Below are positions 34,881 through 47,860 of a stretch of DNA of 64,000 nt, piece after piece. Position 1 is the first letter of the stretch. The number at the start of each line of letters is the position of its first letter. The notes below the pieces were generated by a model, which was given only the letters and a program-made list of their open reading frames with translations, had not been told where the DNA came from and did not search any database. A program made the translations under genes and the position numbers. The stretch lies in NCBI GenBank assembly GCA_032622095.1, contig CP136067.1, positions 49,763,899 to 49,827,898 on the forward strand, given 5' to 3'. This DNA comes from Siphonodentalium dalli. Taxonomy: Eukaryota; Mollusca; Scaphopoda; Gadilida; Siphonodentaliidae.

Positions 34881-35380
34881 TATTTCATTGTCATAGTTTA
34901 TAACACATAGTTAATCATGACACATTCTTCACTATAGATTTTGGTATCGATTGAATGGTTTTGAAAATATTAACCCTAATTTTAATTATATTTCTGCTGT
35001 TTATAGACTTGTATCTTTCCAATGATCAGCTTAGAAGAAAATTAACGCACCCATTCCATAGACATACAGTATACTTCCAATGTAATGACTCTAATATCTT
35101 CAATCTGACCATTCTCATATCTCACCTCTAGTTATCTCATAATTATGCATTAAAATATGTTATATCCAATCATTATCAATCATATTTTACCAAAATTATA
35201 ACTATTTTATCTTTAACTGTTATGTATAGTACTTCTGCCTGACTATGGACTGACCTTAATTAGCTTTATCACTCTATAAGACATATCTATTTTAGAGTGA
35301 CCTAATAGGTTGAAATCGAAAGCCATATCCATGTTCATATGGAAGGTGCCCAATAAGTCTTATGCCACTTTTGAACTTAA
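34881..35380. other. No gene recognised
   Basis: AT-rich sequence; nothing recognised. TTAA at 35377-35380 is the target site of the next element. Confidence 0.35.
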
Positions 35381-37490
35381 ATGTACTCAATCCGATTCGA
35401 TGGTCCCCATATTATCAGATTCCAACAACAACAATGTTTGGCTCAACTTACTTTGTAAGTTTGAGCTATTGCAATGGGTTGGCGTCCGTCAACAATTTCC
35501 TTTGGCGCAGGCTACAGGTCGTACCTTTGGTCTGATCTTTATGATTTCAAAATTAAATCCATTGGTGCGGGCTACAGGTCCTACTATTCGTCTGATCATC
35601 ATGAAATTTGTCATGGATGTTAATATTGACATGTAGATGGGAACGAGTCATTTTGGGGTCGTTTGGCCAAAAAACATGGCCACCAGCAGCCATCTTGGAT
35701 TTTAACATTTGCATGACTAAATCCTTTAGCGCGGGCTACAGGTCGTAGCTTTGGTCGGATCTTCATGAAATTTGTCATGGATGTTAACAATGACATGTAG
35801 ATGGGAACGAGTCCTTTTGGGGTCATTCAGCCAAAAAACATGGCCGCCAGCAGCCATCTTGGATTTTACTCTTTGCATGACTAAATCCTTTGGCACAGGC
35901 TACATGTCGTACCTTTGATCAGATCATTATGAGATTTGTAATGGTTGTTTACATTGACATGTAGATGGGAACGAGTCATTTTTGGGTCATTCGGCCAAAA
36001 AACATGGACGCTTTCAAAATTAAATCCATTGGCGCGGGCTACAGGTCGTACTATATATTTGTCTCATCATCATGAAATTTGTCATGGATGTTAATATTGA
36101 CATGTAGATGGGAACGAGTCATTTTGGGGTCGTTCGGCCAAAAAACATGTCCGCCAGCAGCCATCTTGGATTATACTCTTTGCATGACTAAATCCTTTGG
36201 CACAGGCTACAGGTCGTACCTTTGGTCAGACCATTATGAGATTTGTCATGGCTGTTGACATTGACATGTAGATGGGAACGAGTCATTTTGGGGTCGTGCG
36301 GCCAAAAAACATGGCCGCCGGCAGCCATCTTTGATTTTAATCTTTGTTTGACTAAATCCTTTGGCACGGGCTACAGGTCCTACCTTTGTCGGATCATTAT
36401 GAAATTTGTAATGGCTATTGACATGTAGATGGGATGGAGGCATTTTGGAGTCATTCGGCAAAAAAACATGGCCACTAGAGGCCATCTTGGATTTCAAAAT
36501 TAAATCCATTGGCGCGGGCTACAGGTCCTACTATTCGTCTAATCATCATGGGCTACAGGTCGTATTGTTCGTCTGATCATCATGAAATTTGTCGTGGATG
36601 TTAATATTGACATGTAGATGGGAACGAGTAATTTTGGTCGTTTGGCCAAAAAACATCTCCGCCAGCAGCCATCTTGGATTTTACTCTTTGCATGACTCAA
36701 TCCTTTGGCAAGGGCTACAAGTCGTATCTTTGGTCCGATCATAATGAGATTTGTAATGGATGTTAACAATGACATGTAGATGGGAAACGGTTCGTTTTGA
36801 GGTCATTCGCCCACAAAACATGGCGTGCAGCAGTATTTTACTCTTTACATGACTAAATCCTTTCACATAGGGTACAGGTCGTATCTTTTGTCGGATCATC
36901 ATGAAATGTATAATGGATGTTAACAATGACATGTAAATGGGAACAAGTCTTTTTGGGGTCATTCGGCAAAAAAAAACATGGCTGCCAGCGGCCATCTTGG
37001 ATTTTACTCTTTGCATAACTAGGCCTTTCAACTTTCCACATTCCTAATCACTCCATTGACTGTAACACATAAAATTATTCCCTTTCGAAGTTGAGCTACA
37101 GTGTCACACTTTCATTTTGAAATGCCACTTCATTTATCAGAATCGACTAATTGTCCAAAAATAATGCTATCCACTATAGTATAAAATTGCCCAAAACCTG
37201 TTATTTATCAACATTTTGTACAATAAAATTTTGCTGGTTTGTCAAATATCAGACACAAAAAGGCCACTTGATTTTAGAGTTACACATCTTCATCTGCTAT
37301 TTGGTCTTCGCATCGACTGGGCGGCCTGGGCCACTAAATATTCCAGGTGGTGAAAATAATAGATTTAAAAAATGATATCTACTCATTCTGAGCTTTGATG
37401 AATGGGTTCCTCGATTCATATCTAATATTTGTTACCCCCCTGAAGCCAAATAAATAGTAACTGAGGGGTGATTAATCGGATTGAGTACCT
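35381..37490 (+). mobile_element. TTAA-flanked foldback element, copy C, split by HINE-3
   Basis: Left terminus ATGTACTCAATCCGATTCG after TTAA (35377-35380); right terminus CGGATTGAGTACCT before TTAA (37491-37494). Without the nested HINE-3 it is about 435 bases. TTAA duplications are made by piggyBac and Kolobok transposases; the AGGTAC terminus does not fit the usual CCC start of piggyBac, so the superfamily is open. Confidence 0.75.
35440..37114 (+). mobile_element. Pearl/HINE-like element HINE-3, nested
   Basis: Starts GCTCAACTTACTTTGTAAG and ends AAGTTGAGCTACAGTGTCACACTTTCATT, with the terminal palindrome partly deleted. Nine or ten monomers, some shortened. It interrupts the TTAA element between CAACAATGTTT and TTTTGAAATGCC; copy A at 12.43 kb shows the unoccupied sequence. 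Confidence 0.82.
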
Positions 37491-37494
37491 TTAA

Positions 37495-38430
37495 TTAATA
37501 GTAAGGTGTGAATTGTTGAAAAGGTTGGTGTAAGGATTTATGAAAATAGCTAATCGCTATCGCCAAGGTATGGGTTAAACATCTGCCGATCGTGATCGGA
37601 CTCTCGTTCAACTAAGAATTGAACAGATTTGAGATGTTTATACTTACAAGATAACACCAGCAGCTTACCATTAATTACCTGTGATATCAGTTTAGCTCTA
37701 AGAGGGAAAAGAGTTAAATCTGATTTATTGAATTGGTGTTATTTTTAGCCATCATATGTTCAACAGTAAGGTGTAACCCATTCACGAATCAATGGACTCT
37801 CCCATTCAGTTCTAAAAGTATAAATTGGAATAGTCTATTGTTCATTTGTAGGGATGTTCTCATAATTTGAGCAGACCAAGAGAATCCCATTTAGTAGCAC
37901 TATTTTTATAAAGTTACGCAGTCCTATAATATGATATCTGATGCTCAATGTACTGCACAAATACAATTACTTGAATAGCCATCTGTTGTTTATTGCATTT
38001 CCATAGTGTGTGGACAGGGTTTATCAACTCCCACATAGCTCTCTGGTTTAGCCTATCAATGCAACATTCAAGTGACATACCTGGTACAGTCCCCTAATTT
38101 TATAGAGTTAAAATTGTTAACCCTGGTCATCAATTTTTTGCTTTTGTATATTTTTCATGTAATCATTCTATTATATCTCCAGGTTTCTCCTCCTACACAT
38201 GTATGGATTTTTGTAGTTAAAAATGAACCCTTCTCAACATTCCTGATATTTTAACAGAAATACCTTTCATCTGATATATCTCATTTTATTGAGATGTATG
38301 TAAATTTGGTATGTGAGTTTCTCAGCCCAAAATACAGATAGAATTCGAATTTGGGTTTGATCTGGTTTTTTTTTAACGGAGTTATGGCTTATGGATTTTA
38401 GCGTCCAAGCTGAAAATAGCTCATCACTAT
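37495..38430. other. No gene recognised
   Basis: Unassigned sequence; a TAACCCATTCACGAATC phrase near 37765 recalls the piggyBac-like terminus at 56.7 kb. Confidence 0.35.
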
Positions 38431-38984
38431 CGCCAAGGTATGGGCAGAGGCGGACTGGCCGATCGGGAGACCGGGATATTTCCCGATGGGCCGGAGGCCG
38501 GACAAATTCTGATTCCACGTGATTTTCTATCAAGCGAGAATCCGAGGGTTTTTTTACGGTTTGGGGGGGGGGGGGGGGTATATGTGGTTGGGCGGCCCCA
38601 ACCACAACTTGGGCCTCAAATGAAACTGACGTGGGCCGCCACATGTGTTGTTTAACCTGCCGTGTATCCAATAAGATGGCACTCTTCTCACATAAATTCA
38701 TGAAGTGAATTCCATTTTACGACGGCGTCTGAGATTGTCTCGATTGTAACCATATTTGGAACCGTCACTAAACAAGAATATATTGATTCGCAAATTATTC
38801 CACATATCAAATGTTTTACTTCGGATAATGTGTACTGCCAATATATATATATATACAAATATATCACCCGAGAAGCGGAAAACCGGCGAGGAAAGACAGA
38901 AGTTACCTAAATTGGGAAGTTTGCAGGTTCCCCATGTGAGCATAATGTGACGTTCGGGGCAGGGATGTGGCTAGGGGTCTCCGC
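38431..38984. other. No gene; G-rich repeat fragment
   Basis: GGCGGACTGGCCGATCGGG and GTGGGCCGCCACATGTGTTG (near 38630) belong to a repeat also present at 40130-40200. A run of more than 10 G lies at about 38564. A frame on the minus strand here is low complexity and not supported. Confidence 0.4.
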
Positions 38985-39293
38985 TGGGGGGGGGTGTCCA
39001 CCTTGGGAAGTTCCAACTGCACCCCCCCCCCCCCCCCTTGAGTCGGAATCAGACCAACACAACTTTTTTTTGCATAATTCCATTTGCACCCCCCCCCCCC
39101 CCACCTTGAGTCGGAATCAGACCAACACAACTTTTTGCATAATTCCATTTGCACCCCCCCCGTGTACCTCATGCTCAGGCCTAATTTCCTATATATTCAT
39201 AAGCCATGCTTCTATTTTATTTTCCCAGTATGAGAACATTAAGATATTTTAACCTGAAAATTGCCCCAAAAAAAAACAACTAGTGATTTAATT

Positions 39294-40513
39294 CCAGACA
39301 AATGCACACAGCTACCGACAACAGACCAGGAAACACCGGGGCCGACCATGGTTGTTCGGCCCGGTGTGAGAAAATTTGGAAAACTATACAAGAAAATAAA
39401 TCGCAAATCCTAGCATCTAGACTGGCCTCAACTGAAGCTTTCCTAGTGTTGGAAATTTCAAACCTCATGCTCCCCCTCAGGTTGGAAAATTCTTCAACTG
39501 ATGACCATTTATGTCTACAAGTTTGACCAAATGTAGTAAAATATTGTTTTTGCTAAACTAATTAGCAGTTTTGTATTGGCCATGTGGATGGGGCAATGAC
39601 ACACCGGGCCGACCATGGTTCGGCCCGGTGTGCGAAAATTTTGAAATCTGAACAAGAAAATCGCAAAATTCCTAACATCTAGACTAGCCTCAAGCCTTCC
39701 TACTGTTGGAAATTCCAATGACGATGTTGACCAATTGTATGACAATATTGTTTTCTTAAATTAACTAGAAGTTTTTGACTGGCCACGGGGAGGGACCAGG
39801 ACACAAGCTTTCCAAGTGTTGGAAATTTCCAACCTGTCACCCCCCTAAGGTTGGAAAATTTCCAACTGATGACCATTTCTGTCAAAAAATTTTACCAAAA
39901 ATAGGAACATATGCAAATATTGGTCGAAAAACAATAATTCCCCCAATAAATTGTTTTATAATCAAACTAGAAGAACATTTTCAACCTATTGTTGGTGTAA
40001 AATTTCGTTGTGGCAGGTATGAAATTTCCAACTATTGAAAATATAGCTCTCTGCTGGGGGGGTGAGACACCCCCCCCCCCCCACACCCCCCCCCCCTCTG
40101 GCCACATCCCTGGTTCGGGGGAGGGTGGGGGGGGGGGCTGGTCGAGAGACCGAGAAAATTCAGGACGTGGGCCGCCACATGTGTTGTTTAACCAGCCGAA
40201 TTGGCTAATCGTAATTTTGTCATTAAATGAACTTGTCAGCATCATATAACACCACGTAAAGACCCCGTTAATCTCGAGATTCCAGCTGTAAATCCCAAAA
40301 GAATCTCACGCACCCCTCCCGGACCCTCCCCCAATTAAAATTTACTACAAAATAGGAACGCTTCAGTTGAAGCCAGTCTAGATGCTAGGATTTGCGATTT
40401 TCTTGTATAGTTTTTCAAAATTTTCTCACCCCGGGCCGAACAACCATGAACAGCCCGGTGCACATGTGTCCTGGTCTCTTGTCCGTAGCCGTGTGCATTT
40501 GTCTGGAGTTAGA
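39294..40513. mobile_element. Element with ~145-bp terminal inverted repeats
   Basis: Left arm 39294-39440 starts CCAGACAAATGCACACAGCTA and includes GGCCCGGTGTGAGAAAATTT and CTAGCATCTAGACTGGCCTC. The right arm, 40358-40513, is its inverted copy. A third partial copy lies at 39598-39690. No transposase. Confidence 0.65.
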
Positions 40514-40606
40514 CGCTCGCTAGATGTTAGAATTTATGCAATTTTTCAGGTAAAAATATCTGAATGGTCTCATATCGGGAATATATAGAACCACGGTTTG
40601 TGAATA

Positions 40607-41518
40607 TCTATTATATATTTTGGAAGATCTGTTTGTGTGTTTGTGTGTAATCGATGGACTCGAAAATGGCCCAGCCGATTTCGATGAAACTTGGTATGTG
40701 GGGGTATTTTCGGGTCAGGACTAACATAGGCCTATTAATTTGTCCGTGCGAGGTCAACTTTTCACGTGCCGAGGTCAAATCTGTTTTTACGCCGTTTTGC
40801 GCTAATATATTTCAGTTCGGTGCTTACAAATCGATTCGAAACAGCGCGAATAATAACATGCCAGTCATAATAATGACACTATGAGAATCTTTCGTGTTTC
40901 CTCTTTCCAACGATATATAATAGGTATGTATCCGTTTTAGTTATCTGCCTCAATTATTAAGAAGAAGTGGTACGATCTTCTATCAGGGTAAAAACAATGC
41001 GTAACTTCTATGACGTCGTTAGAGGTCATAAAGTTAGATCACGTTAACTCTTAACAGGCCGATGCATTTGACTGTTTAAGAGACGTCTTGGCGATATCTC
41101 GGGCACCGATGGTAATTTATCTTTACGTTGAAACTTGATAATTAATGAGCGTGTGTATATGAGGCGCGTTTATATACTTCAGTGGAAATCAAATCGGGTT
41201 AAACTGGCGGATTTTTACGGACGAAATTTGATGCATAGGGTATCTCGGTATCCGCTGGGCCGATTTCCCGGTATCCGCTGGGCCGATTTCCACCATTTTT
41301 GGGGTGTTGGTGTTTGACCCCACCTGACCTTGACCTTCAAAATGGTCAATTCAAGGTCAAATCGGGTAAAACCGGATGGATTTCGACGGGTACTTTTGTC
41401 GGGTACTTTTGTTCGGGCACTGTGTTTTGGACGGGTCAAATCGTGACCCCACTTGACCTTGGCCTTCAAAATAGACAATTCAAGGTCAAAGCCCGGACGA
41501 AGTCGGGTCACCTTCTAG
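40607..41518 (+). mobile_element. Non-autonomous Helitron
   Basis: Starts TCTATTATATATTTTGG after A, followed by a GTGT-rich microsatellite and GACTCGAAAATGGCCCAGCC; ends GCCCGGACGAAGTCGGGTCA (hairpin), CCTTCTAG, then T. The core holds GACCTTCAAAATGGTCAATTC-type direct repeats, as in the element at 53146-53659. Confidence 0.85.
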
Positions 41519-41645
41519 TATAGGATATATTATGCCAGAGGTGCAAATGGAATTATGCAAAAACATGTATTTGGTCTGATTCTGATTCAAGGGGGGGGGG
41601 GGGGTGCAGTTGGAATTTCCCAAGGTGGACTGTGGACACCCCTCG

Positions 41646-41878
41646 AACATGCAGATGGGCCGGTATTATATTAATTTTAACCACCCAAAAGAAGCAACCA
41701 CTCCAGCTGACCACTCAGGAAAAAAATAGCCCTTAAGGTTCAAATGTAGGAACATGCGTGCGTTTGTCCGAGCTTTTATTCCTACATTTTTTTCGCTAAA
41801 TGTTTTTTTAACTTGGCGCAGATATTTACTACCATGGGAAAATGTGCCTCTGCGATTATGATGTCCATCATACTTTTT
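41646..41878. other. No gene recognised
   Basis: Unassigned sequence between repeats. Confidence 0.3.
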
Positions 41879-43190
41879 AGCTCAACTTTACTTTGTAAAG
41901 TTTGAGCTATTGCCATAGCTTGGTATCCGTTGTCAGGGTGTGTGTGAGGGTGTGTGTGTGTGTGTGATTCGGTCAACAATTTCCTTTAGCACGGGCTACA
42001 GGTCGTACCTTTGGTCTGATCACTATGAAATTTGTCATAGCTGTTAACATTGACGGGAACGAGTCATTTTGGGATCATTTGCCAAAAAATCATGGCCGCC
42101 AGTTTAAAAATTCAATCCATTAGCACGGGCTGCATGATCGAGTGTTCATCTTATCATCATGAAATTTTTCATGGATGTTAATATGGACATGTAGAAGGGT
42201 TATTTTGGGGTCATTCGGCCAAAAAACATGGCCGCCAGCAGCCATCTTGGATTTTACTCTTTGCATGACTAAATCCTTTGGCACAGGCTACATGTCGTAC
42301 CTTTGCTCAGATCATTATGAGATTTGTCATGGTTGTTTACATTGACATGTAGATGGGAACGAGTCATTTTGGGGTCATTCGGCCAAAAAACATGTCCGCC
42401 AGCAGCCATCTTGGATTTTACTCTTTGCATGACTAAATCCTTTGGCACAGGCTACAGGTCGTACCTTTGGTCAGATCATTATGAGATTTGTCATGGCTGT
42501 TGACATTTACATGCAGATGGGAACGAGTCATTTTGGGGTCATTCGGCCTAAAAACATGACCGCCAGCAGCCATCTTGGATTTTACTCTTTGCATGACTAA
42601 ATCCTTTGGCATGGGCTACAGGTCGTACCTTTGGTCAGATCATTATGAGATTTGTCATGGCTGTTGATATTGATATATAGATGAGAATGAGTCATTTTGG
42701 GGTCATTCGGCCATGGCTGCCAGCGGCCATCTTGGATTTCAAAATTCAGTCCATTAGCACGGGCTACAGGTTGCACTGTTCGTCTGATCATCATGAAATT
42801 TGTCATTGACATGTAGATGGGAACGAGTCATGGGAACGAATCATTTTGGGGTCATTCGGCCATAAAACATGGCCTCCAGCAGCCATCTTTGGATTTTACT
42901 CTTTGCATGACTAAATCCTTTGGCATGGGTTACAGGTCGTACCTTTGGTCGGATCATCAATAAATTTGTCATGGCTGTTAACATTGACATGTAGATGGGA
43001 ACGAGTCATTTTTGGGTCATTATGCCATAAAACATGGGGGGAAATTCACTGTAAACAGCTGTATATGAATTTCTGTGCATACTATTTATCATGGATGTTA
43101 ACATGGACATGTAAATAGGAATGAGTCATTTTGAGGTCATTCGGCCAAAAAAACATGGCTGCCAGCGGCCATCTTGGATTTCAAAATTTG
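41879..43190 (+). mobile_element. Pearl/HINE-like element HINE-4, 3' truncated
   Basis: 5' hairpin AGCTCAACTTTAC..GTAAAGTTTGAGCT (41879-41908), a GTGT microsatellite (41937-41969), and about eight irregular monomers to ATCTTGGATTTCAAAATTTG. No terminal AAGTTGAGCT or AGTGTCATTGACACT follows. Confidence 0.75.
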
Positions 43191-44189
43191 CAACAAAATA
43201 CAACACGATAACTGCCTGCAGTCAGTTTACAGTTAGAATTACATTATTTCTCTCATTCAAAGTGGTTTTGAAGCCCAACTCATTGCCAAAACACTAAAAA
43301 ACAAGCAGGAAATTTTGTTTTTAGTTGCGGAAAAAATTGCTTGTTGGTGGCTTTGAACACCCACCCACCCCGGCATACGTGCCGGAATTTTTTTTCACCC
43401 CCCCCCCCCCTGGATTTGTCGGAAGATCGGCAAATTGTTTTTTTTATCAATTTTGTGTTCTCCCCTCCCCGTTCCCATCCCTGATCCTTGTGGTGCCATA
43501 GCATGCAACTTGGGAAAATTTAAACTACACCATTAGATTTATTATATCACGGAGATTGTTAACCTGCGCCGCAGCTCCATTATATATAGTCCTCGTAAAA
43601 TAAGTTACCACTGGTCTGCATGTTAGACCGCTTTCGAGTCCTCTCTCTATATATATATAGATGGTGTCCCGATAATTTATATAGCAGACATACAGTCATG
43701 CAGACAGAGACACATACATTCGCAAATATATATATTACAAGAAAACCATAATCAGAAATGGTAACGCCCTCAAGATCATATTATTAGCCATAAATATAAA
43801 TTATAATATAAAAATATATTGGTTACATGAATGCACCGCCTCAGAATTCCGTTAAAACAACTAATCCTTCAAATTATTACAAAAAACTACGGCTTATTAC
43901 TGCAGGTTCCTCATTCATCACACCAGAAAGCTTCTAAATGCGGATCAAAAATCGGAGGCATTGTGTTCCCGCCAAGAGTGCATGGCGCAGCCATTGTTCA
44001 TACCTAACCACCGAAAGCAATTAACGCGGTCATAATAGTTACATACTGCAACTATAAGACATCCAGCGATTACACACTCCACGAAAACCCGAAATGTGTT
44101 GTCCTGCGAGAAATCCCATCGCTATAGCTCAATTTGACACGGCCAGATTAGCCCGGCTAATTCCTACAATATCCTAAAACAATAAAGCT
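43191..44189. other. No gene recognised
   Basis: Mixed sequence with a C tract near 43400. Its last part (about 44000-44189) may be eroded upstream LINE sequence. Confidence 0.35.
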
Positions 44190-44565
44190 TCTCAAATCAT
44201 CGGCATAGTCAACAGAACTTGGACATCGACATTTTCTAATCGCTCTACATAAGCATGGTCAGACATATCATCGAATAATGTAACTCTGCATGGAGCCCAC
44301 ATCACAAATATCAAAGCATTGTATTAGAGAAATACAAAGAAAAGCAACGAAACTAGTTCAACTCAAAACTCTATGCTACCGAGAATGATAAGACTCACTC
44401 TGATGTCTTTAAAATATCGAATATTTAGAGGAGATCTAATCGAGGTATATAAACTGCTGATTGGTCATTACAATATCAATGCCTGTCACCTATTAGAAAG
44501 ACATTCATCAGGAAGAACAAGAGGACAAAATAAATTGACATATACGCACCCGTTTCCTCATTAAA
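44190..44565 (+). pseudogene. LINE-type reverse transcriptase C-terminal remnant
   Basis: The frame at 44373-44564 contains LKYRIFRGDLIEVYKLL, matching the LxYRRLRGDxIEVYKIL segment found after the reverse transcriptase core of many animal non-LTR retrotransposons. Upstream, in other frames, translations include AWSPHHKYQ-like and IQRKATKLVQL-like pieces of the same region. At least two frameshifts and stops break it. Only the 3' end survives, the usual result of 5' truncation during target-primed insertion. Confidence 0.7.
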
Positions 44566-46170
44566 ATCAACATATTTCGACCATTTTAGGTGACTTCCGC
44601 GAATTCGGGAACCTCCGCAAATAGAAAATCCGCAAATAGGGACCTACTGCGAATTGTCAAGCCGGAAAACCCCATTATCTATAAATAAAACTCCCAGCAA
44701 ACCACAGCTATCTAGAATCTCTAAGACAGTATACACACAAGGGCGCTAATAATGACGTCATCCGAATAACCATGGTGCTCGGGATTTGAGAACCAGTACA
44801 GAAGTTCTGAAAACTTCGTACGAAACTATATGGGGCATTGATCCACTACATAAGGCTTTATCATTGCAAAATATATCACTTACAGGAATTACCCACTGGT
44901 AATGTCTCCAGTGCTTCCTTATTGATCACGTGATAAATATGAAAACTAATCAAAGTACAGGTCCACCTACTTTATGGAATTGATATCATTTAATATTAAA
45001 ATATTAACGATATGACCGAGGTAACCGATGTGCTCTTGATTGAGAAGCAGTCTATGTGTTCAGAAACCTTCGTCCGAAACTATTGGCATTGTAACCATGG
45101 CACTGCTTCTTAATTGACATATTGCTCCGTGAGAGCGATATTTGTGAAGATTAATAAATTCAAACTGACTAACGTCGGTTATTCAAAAATGATGGCCATC
45201 GTAAAACATTTTATTATATGATGAGTCGGTCGTAATGTCACATGGCGTTGCTATAGAGGGTTTTCAATTTCCAAATGCACCTCACCCTTTGAGCTAGACA
45301 GAAATGGCCACGCCCGGGAAATTCCATTTACATATATGTATACGTTGTATACATATAAGTTTGTAGGAGTCGGCGATTTCGGTATACCCCTTCCAGATGG
45401 CTATTCTGACTTGGACACCATCATTTCAGGGAACTTTAAATCACACCGTTTGATTAACCGCTCCACGATGACGCCTATATACATGTACGTTTGTCGGATA
45501 ATCGGTGAAAAAAATAAGTTTTTGCTGTCCGCCTCGATCCCCATCCTTAACCCGAATGGTGCTAACTGGTTAAAAGTTCAAATACAACATTAAGTTTCTT
45601 ATGTCACGGATATGGACATCGGGTGATACAATATAATTTATCAATTTTGGTGTTGCATACATTCCTGAATACGATGGTGCCTTTTGGCCACTTTGAATCG
45701 TGTCATAGATTCCATGATGTACAATGAATATGACTATTTGTAACATTAATGGTGGAAATCGGCGGCGAAAGGTTATTTTTATCAATTTATGTGCCCCCCC
45801 CCCCCAAATCAGCGATGGATGGCGCCACTTAGGTATGTTTAATCATAGATTAGTCTATGGTTTAACCAAATCATATATCATGGAGTTTATTATTATTAAG
45901 TTTGATGAAAATCGGCGACAAAAACATTGTCACGAATATGGTGCCTTTCCTTTCTTCCGTCCCAGATTCCGACGGCCTTTATACATTTTTAACCTTGCCC
46001 ATTATTTTCATCGTAAATATGCCATGTTACATGTAGATCCAGGCATCCATCTGGAGTCCTACATGTATAGATAGTACCACGTTAATTTCTGTAGCGGACA
46101 TACAGACATTCGCAAATATATATATAAGGCTATAGCAGGATTTCCCGGTGTAGCCTGGGATAAAGTAATA
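44566..46170. other. No gene recognised
   Basis: A 116-codon plus-strand frame (45724-46074) and an 85-codon frame (45336-45593) have no recognised family. A C tract lies at about 45793. Confidence 0.35.
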
Positions 46171-46189
46171 CAAATTTTAAATATCTTTT

Positions 46190-46440
46190 CTCTTGGCTAA
46201 AGACATATTATGGACTTGTTCGGTGTGTGAAGCTGATAAGTTAGTATTCAGGCGGTATGCAACCTGGGGGAATGTAGCATGCATCCTACTAACATCGCCG
46301 ACAATTTCAAAGAAATCGACCGTACCACTCAACAGAAAACAGTGAACTACGCTAAATTGCAATATATTTACATCTCGATTCGAGACGAAACTATCGGCGA
46401 TAAACTAACGCAAATGATTTTGCCATCGAGAGCCATTGCG
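46190..46440 (+). repeat. Host repeat, intact copy
   Basis: GATAAGTTAGTATTCAGG, CTGGGGGAATGTAGCAT, AATCGACCGTACCA, AACTATCGGCGATAAACTAA in this order. A second copy flanks the Helitrons at 52.3-53.7 kb and gives their empty site. Confidence 0.7.
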
Positions 46441-46459
46441 TTTAATTAATATATAAGAA

Positions 46460-47183
46460 CTAGAATGTGACCCGACTTCGTCCGGGCTATTCAAAAACCA
46501 AATTTCAAGTCGATAGCTCCACCCGTTTCCGAGATCTGGGTCTGCGCATGCGCGAAGCTGGCGTCGCACGGGCTCGGCGACCCGATAAAATTCGTATCCG
46601 GGGCAAGATACATTCGCATACCAAATTTCAAGTCGATAGCTCCACCCGTTTCCGAGATATATATATTGCCCAATGTCATTTGCGGATACCTCGGCCGGTG
46701 ATGAGTTAACGCGACATCGGCCGGTTAAGAGTTAAACGCGATCACGTCACGATCTGTTGACGGCGTAATATATTTACGGAATGTTTTTCGATGAGCGAAG
46801 CATGGTCCTGCGTTCTTCTCGATAATTAAGGTAGAAACTTTAAACGTACACAGGCGTGTGATACATCATTGTAAAGATGAAGCGCCACAGATGCTAACCG
46901 TGCAAATTATATGACTGGCAATTTATAATTCGCGCTATATCGAATCGATTTGTGAGCACCGAACTGAAATATATATTAGCGCAAAACGGCGTAAAAACAG
47001 ATTTGACCTCGGCAAGTGAAAAGTTGACCTCGGATCTGAAAATTAATAGGCCCATGCCACCCCCCGGCCGAAAATACCCCCACATACCAAGTTTCATCGA
47101 AATCGGCTCGGCCGTTTTCGAGTCCATCGCGATCACACAGACAGACACACACACAAACAGATCTTCCAAAAATATATAATAGA
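46460..47183 (-). mobile_element. Helitron m1 of minus-strand concatemer
   Basis: Read on the minus strand it starts TCTATTATATATTTTTGG at 47183 and ends with hairpin AGCCCGGACGAAGTCGGGT then CTAG at 46460. The base beyond is T on that strand. Contains two 122-bp monomers (GCATGCGCGAAGCTGGCGTC) and the longer spacer with GATCTGTTGACGGCG. First of eight elements joined without spacer. Confidence 0.85.
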
Positions 47184-47860
47184 CTAGCCGATGATCCCGA
47201 CGTTGTCCGGGCTATTCAAAAAACCAAATTTCAAGTCGATAGCTCTACCCAGCCCGACGTTGTCCGGGCTATTCAAAAACCAAATTTCAAGTCGATAGCT
47301 CTACCCGTTTCCGAGATCTAATCTGCACATGCGCGAAGCTGGCGTCGCACGGGCTCGGCGACCCGATAAAATTCGTATCCGGGGCAAGATACATTCACAT
47401 ACCAAATTGCATGTCGATAGCTCCACCCGTTTCCGAGATCTGGTCTGCGCATGCGCGAAGCTGGCGTCGCACGGGCTCGGCGACCCGATAAAATTCGTAT
47501 CCGGGGCAAGATACATTCGCATACCAAATTTCAAGTCGATAGCTCCACCCGTTTCAGAGATCTCGTCTGCGCATGCGCGAAGCTGGCGTCGCACGGGCTC
47601 GGCGACCCAATAAAATTCGTATCCGGGACAAGATACATTCACATAGCAAATTTCAAGTCGATAGCTCCACCCGTTTCCGATATCTCGTCTGCGCATGCGC
47701 TGCACGGGCGTCGCACGGGCTCGCCAATACGACAACGACCACCGCCTGGTCAAACTACACACACGTACCAAGTTTCGTCCCGATCGGTCGAGAATCGTAG
47801 ATTTATATTAATGACAGACAGACAAACAAACAGACAGAGGTCATCAAAATATATATGAGA
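47184..47860 (-). mobile_element. Helitron m2
   Basis: 677 bases. Hairpin AGCCCGGACAACGTCGGG near its 3' end, four to five 122-bp monomers, then a CTGT/TTTG microsatellite at the 5' end (ATATATTTTGATGACCTCTG). Nearly identical to m5 and close to m7. Confidence 0.85.

Larger units (their letters stand above)
38985..41645. mobile_element. Inverted-repeat element with C/G tracts, containing nested insertions
   Basis: Left arm (38985-39170: GTGTCCACCTTGGGAAGTTC, poly-C, GAGTCGGAATCAGACCAA, GCATAATTCCATTTGCACC, the last part present twice) is found inverted at about 41530-41645. Between the arms lie a second inverted-repeat pair (39294/40513) and a Helitron (40607-41518). Confidence 0.6.

Noticed and set aside
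38267-38701. 144-codon minus-strand frame
   Set aside because: Low-complexity proline stretch from a G tract and matches dispersed repeat sequence; no domain.
40607-41518. Reading the 40.6-kb element as a HINE/pearl element because of its microsatellite
   Set aside because: Its TC start, hairpin plus CTAG end and A/T flanks are canonical Helitron termini, unlike the AGCTCAACTT/AGTGTCATTGACACT ends of the HINEs.
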